From: Hypoxylon rubiginosum
Lineage: Eukaryota; Ascomycota; Sordariomycetes; Xylariales; Hypoxylaceae
DNA length: 64,000 bases
Reading direction: 5' to 3'
NCBI GenBank assembly: GCA_902806565.1
Contig: CADCXA010000065.1
Location: 496,001 to 560,000, forward strand
Positions 57,939-64,000 of the stretch are shown here, piece by piece (position 1 is the stretch's first letter; the number at the start of each line of letters is the position of its first letter). The notes beneath the pieces were generated by a model. The model searched no databases. It saw only the letters and a list, made by a program, of their open reading frames with translations, and was not told the origin of the DNA. The translations under genes and the position numbers were made by a program.

Positions 57939-59108
57939 ATGCCGCCCTTTCGACCTCTCGGACACAACATCCTGAAGCTCACTGGCTTCTACTTTGAACC
58001 TTCCGGTACATTTCCCTCGGAAGATATGGCTAATCGGATTTATAACGCTCTCCTTGAGGATACCATCATAGGTCGAAGCTCCTACGCTGAAACTGTCAAA
58101 AAGCACACTACCAATACGATCCATATACTATTCCGTATATGTCTACGACATATCCAGCTCTTCAGAGGGGTATGGGGTGGCCACCAGTTCTGGGATGCGG
58201 TGAGCGAGGATTGTCCTCTCAACCTCAATTCAGACGACCTTGAGAGACTTGTTCGCGCCTTTGTTGATGCTCGTCGCAAGTACCAAGAGAGCTCTGTCAC
58301 CAAGTTGACTAGAACAGTGGATCAGTGGATCAGCCAGATTGCAAGCCAAACATCCCAATTCAACAATCATGAACTTGGGATGCTGGAAGACCCGAAGATC
58401 ATTGACGACATCAAAAATCCGGTCCTCGAGCCACTCCCACCCGGTGCGAATAACCTCAGTTCTCCTACCGACCTCAAGAGGTTTCTATGTATGACTGCCC
58501 TCGAAAACATTAAGGAACACAGCTCGTTAGCCATCTACCTTACACCTATCGGGTTCTGCGACGATTACGGCCGTTCACAGTGGCATAATGCCACCGGGTC
58601 GTTATCCAAGGTCTACGGCACAGCGGACGAGTTTGTCGAATATGCTCAAGACTGCTTTGCGAATCGACGAAAGGGGCTTGTAGTAGGCGTGTTCAACCAC
58701 TGGCTTGGGATGCCGCACCAAGTCATAGCAGCATACACCGCAGACGGCGGCGACAGAGCCCGAGACGAGTTCTGGGCCCAGCGCTGGCCGCGAAAGTCCA
58801 TAGTCATCGTGCTACAGAAGATCGACGACCGTCGCATCGATGTCAAGCTATTTGACCCGACAATCGCCTTGAGACGAAGACAACCCAGACCACCTCCTTT
58901 AACTATGCTGGGCAATGTCTGGAAAACCGACTTCATGGATCGAGTACAAGAGACATTCACTGGCGGCGACAGTTGGCATGGTGGGGATATCTATGAGCCA
59001 ATGAGTTTACTTGGTGTTTCTTTACAGGACGACGTAGAGGTATCATGTGCATTCGTCTGGACCCTGGCTACAGGCGACTTAGACGTCAGCCAGCTAGGAA
59101 ATCAGTGA
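57939..59108 (+). CDS. Hypothetical protein of 389 residues, no known domain
   Basis: The ATG at 57939 (MPPFRPLGHNILKLTGFYFE) is preferred; the in-frame sequence upstream has no ATG. The first half is helical (MANRIYNALLEDTIIGRSSY, LERLVRAFVDARRKYQESSV). The second half, LRFLCMTALENIKEHSSLAI onwards, includes GLVVGVFNHWLGMPHQVIAA and SIVIVLQKIDDRRIDVKLFD, an arrangement that recalls the His-containing core of papain-fold (Ulp1-like) peptidases. A catalytic Cys or Asp cannot be assigned, so this is only a suggestion. There is no intron, and it sits alone in gene-poor DNA. Confidence 0.72.
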   Translation: MPPFRPLGHNILKLTGFYFEPSGTFPSEDMANRIYNALLEDTIIGRSSYAETVKKHTTNTIHILFRICLRHIQLFRGVWGGHQFWDAVSEDCPLNLNSDDLERLVRAFVDARRKYQESSVTKLTRTVDQWISQIASQTSQFNNHELGMLEDPKIIDDIKNPVLEPLPPGANNLSSPTDLKRFLCMTALENIKEHSSLAIYLTPIGFCDDYGRSQWHNATGSLSKVYGTADEFVEYAQDCFANRRKGLVVGVFNHWLGMPHQVIAAYTADGGDRARDEFWAQRWPRKSIVIVLQKIDDRRIDVKLFDPTIALRRRQPRPPPLTMLGNVWKTDFMDRVQETFTGGDSWHGGDIYEPMSLLGVSLQDDVEVSCAFVWTLATGDLDVSQLGNQ

Positions 59109-60360
59109 TGTCGCACCATTCGCGCGACCTGAAGATGTAGTTAGATCCCACTTAGTTTAGTTCCGACTTCGCTCCGAACTGGAGAAGCACCTAGCAATGA
59201 ATTATTTGCGTTGCGTTTACAGTTGCTGTTTTATGCTGAATTCGTGCCTCTATGGCCGTTTCTTTCTTACGGCCTGTGTTATCACCTCTACTTAAAATTG
59301 TTACCTTGACAGAGCTGAGGTTTCTAACGACTCTAATCCCAGGGGCTAAAGAATCAGATTCCGGATAAATCCCTCCTGCTGTTAGCCACCTACATGAGCG
59401 CCAGCGCCTCGAAAATGCTAGTATATAACGAAGTTATACGACGCCGCCGAAGCCCGTGTCAGACCCTGTGTCCACACCCCTAGCCACTAGTTAATAACTA
59501 TCGATGCCGCAATATCCCATAATAGTATTAGGGCCTCAGTAAATTATTGTTAGGATCTAATCCTTTGGGCATCCGGTCAGGACCGTAGGCCTGTTAGGAG
59601 ACGGAAGATAGGATAGACCCCTTTGTTCTTAGCCCCCATGTATATCCAAAGCCAGTGACAATTAGTTTGAATAGCTCTCTGCGTAACAACTATGAACCCA
59701 AGAGACCTATGGTCCTACCTAGGTACTCGAGTAGCAAGGGCTAAGACTCTGACGACACAATACCACAGCCGGTTTCTTAAAGGTACCTAGGTATTCAAGT
59801 CACTATTTAACTCCCAATTAAGTAGCACGTACACAGCCTGTATCTTAGAGAGAATCAGGGGTAGTCTATACCTACAAATGTCCACTATTAGTGTGCTACA
59901 ACCTGGGGTCAATCCCATATCACAGCACACAACACTACCGGGTCTTTTTACAACAATGATTCCTTTTATGCCTCGACGTACGTGATAAGACTATTTGAAA
60001 AGTGCCTACAATTTGTCCCACCTCAAAATGAATACAGTGGAAATTGTATGCATGGAAAGTTACCTATTCATATGATCCCAATGAAGCTGCTCCTTGGCCA
60101 ACCCACAACCCGGGTCAACAAGCCAATTTCCCCCGCGTCTTCGGCAGACAAGAGATCAGGGCCTCGGATAATGCTCCGTTCACGGCGTCGACACGTCTCG
60201 TCCCCAGCCCCTCTTAATCTTCGTTCTCATTCTCGAACGTTCTGTTGCCAACAGATATCGCCACGCGGTCGGACGCCTATGGGCATACTCACCACGAGTC
60301 CTTGAAACGCTCGTAGTGCTCGCTTTACGTTCATTTTCTTCGCCTACTCAGGGTTGTCTG
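59109..60360. other. Intergenic region without a supported gene
   Basis: It contains two copies of the dispersed motif (TACCTAGGTACTCGAG near 59717, AGGTACCTAGGTATTC near 59781). A short frame around 60000-60300 has no protein character. Confidence 0.45.
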
Positions 60361-61240
60361 ACTCTATCGGCCGGAGGACCTTGCGTAGGTGAGGAAGCTG
60401 AGCCGGCACTATAGCGTCCTGGGTAGGATGGAGTAGAGGCGCCTGAGAGTTACAGACGCCAACCCAAGCTCAATGGGCTTCCTGGGTGACGACCCGAGCT
60501 GGCTGGCGGTCGTAGCCAGACCAAACCTGCCTCTTTGAGCTTAATGCCAATCTTCTGTGGCATTATGCCAGGACCTAGCGTCGCGTCGCCGTAAACTCTC
60601 AAGGCTTCGAGGTTGGTTTGTTCGGGTAGAGTGATTTCTGGTATCCTGTCGTCCTCCCATTTGACTTCGATTCCGGCCTGAATGAAGTTCAGGATTAATT
60701 AATCTTGTCGTAGCGTCGTAGGACGTGTTATGGGCATCTGTGCGAGACTGGGAGTAGGCGGCTGCATTGTCTGAACTGGCAATACAAGGGTAAGTCTCTC
60801 GATTCCATGGTTGGGCCTTTTTGGACTTTGACCCGAGACGAAATATTCTATGAGGATCGGGATGCGTTCTGAATTAATGTCAGAACCTCGATCATATGCG
60901 TGAAACGAACTTGTTCTTAGGGAACAAAAGCACCACCATGGTGAAGGACGTGACAAGGATGTAGAGAACACCAGAAATGATCACAACAGCGAAGTTGTGC
61001 CACAGGTGTGAGTGACAAAGATACAACGCCGCTTTCGAGTGCTCAGCACCGTTTAACATCGGCAAATTAAGCCTGGAGCCAGCTTCATAAGCCTCTGACG
61101 GTGTTTCTGGTAATGTTGCCTGCTGAGGATCGTGGTTGGGGATCGTGGGGTTGTTGCGAAGTGTCCCGGGGTTTCGCCGTTCGTTGCTTAATATCGTCTG
61201 TGGAGGACCAATGGTGGTAAGGTCAGATCCAGTCAGTTAG
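60361..61240 (-). pseudogene. Degraded membrane-protein gene, 5' end lost near an AT-rich island
   Basis: Two coding-like stretches lie in series on the minus strand. The first, about 61232-60896, reads GSDLTTIGPPQTILSNERRN, then LPETPSEAYEAGSRLNLPML, SKAALYLCHSHLWHNFAVVI and the membrane segment SGVLYILVTSFTMVVLLFP, then stops. The second, from about 60677 after a TTCATTCAG acceptor, reads AGIEVKWEDDRIPEITLPEQ, TNLEALRVYGDATLGPGIMP and QKIGIKLKEAGLVWLRPPAS. It meets a TAA at about 60489 and continues in the same frame as LSGASTPSYPGRYSAGSASS before the final stop near 60360. The stop replaces a position where CAA would fit, a C-to-T change in CpA context typical of RIP. No ATG or 5' exons remain. 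I do not recognise the family. Confidence 0.5.
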
Positions 61241-61289
61241 CTATGAGTGCGATCTTCTTTATCGTAATATTAGTAGACATGTGTATAGT

Positions 61290-61450
61290 TGGCGGGTTAG
61301 TTTAAATGTGGGAACATATTAAAAATTTATAAAATATAATATTAAATTATTTATATTATATTAATAAGGTTTTAATTAGCTTATAAATTTATAACCAGAT
61401 TAATAAAATTATAAAAACTTAATATAAATTATATATATAAAAATGTTTAG
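61290..61450. other. AT-rich island
   Basis: About 160 bases are close to 90% A/T, with almost no G or C between 61320 and 61445. The block abruptly separates the degraded membrane-protein gene from the end of the Gfo/Idh/MocA gene. It may be a RIP-mutated repeat fragment or an inserted AT-rich organellar piece; neither is shown by a recognisable sequence. Confidence 0.7.
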
Positions 61451-61453
61451 TTT

Positions 61454-62847
61454 TTATATAGCTTTAAACTTGTCCCAGTTTTCCAGCATTTTATCTAGCT
61501 GCTTATGCCTCTTCAAGCCGTGCTCAAAGTCTGCATACGTCCCAGTTGTGCCATTAGCGTACGCCTCGTAGATAGGGCCGTAGCTCCTCGCCAGATGCGG
61601 GAGCTCCGGGTACGAACCCCATTTGAAGTCCACGCGTTCCACCTCATGCGCCTTGTGATCGTGCACCTCGATGGTCACATCCAGCAGCTGACTGACCTGG
61701 AGCATGGTGTCGAAGACGGCAGTGAGACGTATCTCCCCCTTTTCACCGAAGATGGTCCAAACCAGGGCCGGATCGCCCTGGAAGGCCTGGGCGCGTCGGA
61801 ATCTCATGTGCAGAGTTGCGTTCTTCACGATGTGTTCAGTCTCGGGAAGAGTTCCGGTCACGTGGATCAGGTCGGGTACATCCGATATCATTGTGTCGAC
61901 AGGCCTCCCGGTATGTGAATCCACGACATTGAGTTTGGGCCGCTGAAGCTGAAGACGAGACTGGATGTCGCCCAAGTCGCCCAGAACATGTTGTACCCAG
62001 TCGAAGACTGTTGTCGGGTTAGTCAAAATGGCCACAGTAGGTAACCCCCATGCCCCATTGACTTACCATGTCCGAATCCGATGGTGACGAAGTTTCCACC
62101 CACCTTTCTGTCGGCAAAATAGCTCAATGCACTGGATACGGAGTACTGGTCGGAGGTCCAACGCGCAGCAGTGAATTCGCTACTCCAGACCTTTCCGATC
62201 CGCCCGCAGGCAATGAGCTCCTTGAGTTTCAATGTCGTGGGTACACTAAAGCAGCTAGTGTCAGTCACGGCCATCCCCGAAAAGAAGTACGAGATCAAGC
62301 TAGAGCAGAGGGACTCTTTCTTGCCGAGTAATCCGAGGATAGCGTTCAACGCAGAGAGGTACTTACTGCCACCCCTTTTGAATTCCGTTAGCTTACTTCC
62401 ATAAGGCGAGGTACTAGTGCCTGGGGCGTATCTCACCTGCAATCCAACAATCGTCCTTGAGCCCGATTCTTTCGCAGCCGCCGTCAACTCCTCGGCCTTG
62501 GCCGCATTCTGAGCGAGGGGCCACTCAATGAGTACATCCTTGCCGGCCTTGATACTGGGGAGTGTGGTCTCGTAATGCTTGTCGGCCCGCGTGCAGCAGA
62601 CGACCAGCTGCACATCGGGATCCGCGGCGAGGTCCCCGGGCGACCCGTACGCGCGCGTTCCGGGGGCCAGGCCGAACATCTTGATTGACCTCTCGGCGGA
62701 CGCCTTGGAGGAATTGCAGAGGGCGACGATCTGATACTTGGACCGGCCCACAGACGAGAGGAAATAGGGCAGGTGGGCCCGCGAGGCCCAGTCGGTGATG
62801 GCATTGGCGGATAGGCCAATGATGGCGACTCGGATTGGAGGGACCAT
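61454..62847 (-). CDS. Gfo/Idh/MocA-family NAD(P)-dependent oxidoreductase, GAL80-like
   Basis: The start at 62847 (MVPPIRVAIIGLSANAITDW) leads into a Rossmann dinucleotide motif (AIIGLSANA) and the expected LCNSSKASAE, DVQLVVCCTRADKHYE and GKDVLIEWPLAQN, where EWP takes the place of the common EKP motif. This resembles GAL80-type proteins. The C-terminal domain follows as LKLKELIACGRIGKVWSSEF, then GGNFVTIGFGH, intron 62066-62008 (GTAAGT donor) and VFDWVQHVLGDLGDIQS to the stop. One intron near 62240-62400 is not fixed: the frame stays open through it. The family includes sugar dehydrogenases and GAL80, a regulator that lost its catalytic lysine. Whether this is an enzyme or a regulator cannot be decided. 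Confidence 0.85.
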
Positions 62848-63809
62848 GATGACGGAAAACCAAGCGGAAAACAAGTTTGGGTGAGGGAAGAGAGGGAGAG
62901 GGACAGGGAGCTGGCTAGGGAACACTACATTGGAATCTACATCTCATGAATGGTTTCCAAGTTCTGGGTATTATTTAAAGTATCGCGTACAAAGATACCC
63001 AGGTTGTTTGTATGTACAACGCCATAGTGGATGCTTATAAATACCCGGTATTGCATCACTGTCTACCGGGTTACCTAATTAACATACGGGGGGCTTATGT
63101 AATTTAGTTATGCTGGAGCCACGCCCCTATACAGCTCACTAGACGAGCTGTATAGGACTTTCCAAACGTTTTGTTGGCTGCATTTCGATTCGCAAGAAAG
63201 AACCTCTTCAAGACAAGCCGAAAAAGGGAATTAAGCAGTGCGTCAATGACAGGGGATTGATTGGCTAAAACAGTGCGAAAAGTGGCGTTTGCTTGCTTTA
63301 CATGGCTCAAGCCTTGGAATAAGTGGGCCTCAAATTCGATCTTGCCAAATCTTGAAGATTTTAACAAAACCAAGTGGTTACACAACAGCTGGAGCGGCAT
63401 AATCTAGACTCTTATGCCGACTGTAATAATCCAACAAACTTGGATGTTACTGATTGTTACTGATCGGAGTTTCTCTCCCCGAATGAAAGAACATTGGTTC
63501 GCGTGGGGGATCGTGAGAATCTCACACCCCCTCTAACAGCACTGCAGCTGACTCACCTGTATAGATCCAAGTCTACTAGGTTCCTACAGGATCCAGACTA
63601 GGCTTTAGGCATATTTCGTGTCAGACTTATAACGTGATGGCCAACTTTTGTCTCAAGATAAAGTCTACCTACATATGGAGCGTTGCTGAATACCCGAATC
63701 GCGCGTCTCTCATTGTAGGTCTCTATCTGTACAGGTTGATCTAGGCTTTAATATCTTCTAAGAAATCAACATCCATTTTCCGCGTCTTTATTACAAGAAA
63801 TCATAGACT
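62848..63809. other. Intergenic region between divergent genes
   Basis: A minus-strand frame at 63400-63104 is open but has no known motif; I do not support it as a gene. A perfect 12-bp inverted repeat lies at 63126-63156. The region should hold promoters of the oxidoreductase and the right-edge methyltransferase. Confidence 0.45.
63126..63156. repeat. Perfect 12-bp inverted repeat with 7-bp loop
   Basis: CCTATACAGCTC and its exact reverse complement GAGCTGTATAGG flank ACTAGAC. The hairpin could be a regulator binding site, a small structured RNA stem or a transposon end; no second copy was recognised in the window. Confidence 0.85.
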
Positions 63810-64000
63810 ATGACTGTCGAATCAGCTTCTCGTCCGGGCTACTCCGTCCCGACCGTAACCGAGGTCAAGAATGGAGTTGGCTCCTACCCCCTTGCGCGGG
63901 ACTATATCGACTTCAACAGGTATTGGCTCTGCCACCCCGACTCCGCATTTGGCTATGGACACTAATTGTAGAACTAAGGCTTAACCTGCAACATCACCTC
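63810..64000 (+). CDS. SAM-dependent methyltransferase, LaeA-like, 3' partial (right edge)
   Basis: Exon 1 (63810-63919) reads MTVESASRPGYSVPTVTEVK and ends YPLARDYIDFNR. The intron 63920-63978 (donor GTATTG, acceptor ACTAAG) leads into exon 2, which begins RLNLQHHL at the window end. The NRLNLQHHL entry is diagnostic for the fungal LaeA/UMTA-type methyltransferase family, the same family as the gene at 21052 (NSRLNLMHKHYV). The catalytic part lies outside the window, so activity cannot be judged. Confidence 0.75.

Noticed and set aside
61290..61450. AT-rich island as a centromere or replication origin
   Set aside because: It is only about 160 bp long and isolated, much too short for a fungal centromere, and nothing in it identifies an origin.
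63104..63400. 98-codon minus-strand frame near the right end
   Set aside because: Ends within a palindrome, has no start context or recognised motif, and lies where two divergent promoters are expected. A transposase remnant was considered but no catalytic residue pattern is present.
3..64000. CRISPR arrays, bacterial operons, origins
   Set aside because: Spliced genes and fungal families show that this is eukaryotic DNA; no direct-repeat/spacer array is present.

Overview
The window reads as nuclear DNA of a filamentous ascomycete (Pezizomycotina, most likely a sordariomycete; the exact order is inference). Genes carry short 50-130 bp introns with GTRNGY donors and CTAAC-like branch sites. 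The families are fungal: HET, CFEM-PTH11 receptor, Zn2Cys6 regulator, DEF1, a proteinase K-like subtilase and LaeA-type methyltransferases. Intergenic DNA is long and peppered with short TACCTAGGTA-type palindromes. I assembled exon structures by eye from reading frame plus splice signals; junctions I could not settle are stated.

Layout. 0-8 kb: a HET-domain gene running in from the left edge, a cellobiose-dehydrogenase-like flavoprotein with no visible start codon, and a five-exon membrane protein. 8.9-14 kb: two housekeeping-type genes, a succinate-semialdehyde-type aldehyde dehydrogenase and a membrane-anchored ubiquitin-specific protease whose frame stays open for 94 codons after its stop. 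16-20 kb: an F-box-like protein and an OTT_1508-like fungal deaminase. 21-32 kb: a block that looks like secondary metabolism (SAM methyltransferase, CFEM-PTH11 receptor, MFS exporter divergent from an EthD protein, AflR-type Zn2Cys6 regulator, small membrane protein, and a broken thioester-reductase domain at 31.4 kb). No intact synthase is present and two small genes have stops in good frame, so this is read as a decaying cluster. 33.6-37.3 kb: a SesA/HeLo-like protein with three degenerate TxG repeats, plus two small convergent orphan genes. 39-46.7 kb: a Ser/Thr-rich protein, a Kelch-repeat membrane protein and a conserved protein of unknown function. 49-55 kb: DEF1 and a secreted subtilase. 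58-64 kb: an orphan gene, a degraded membrane-protein gene beside a short AT-rich island, a Gfo/Idh/MocA oxidoreductase, and the 5' end of a second LaeA-type methyltransferase at the right edge.

How the genes may work together. The core genes (DEF1, USP, aldehyde dehydrogenase, Kelch protein, subtilase) are isolated units. The accessory regions hold several families tied to fungal self/non-self recognition or nucleic-acid conflict (HET, OTT_1508-like deaminase, SesA-like effector), interleaved with decaying metabolic genes. The SesA-like repeat protein and the deaminase are the most promising leads for undescribed biology.
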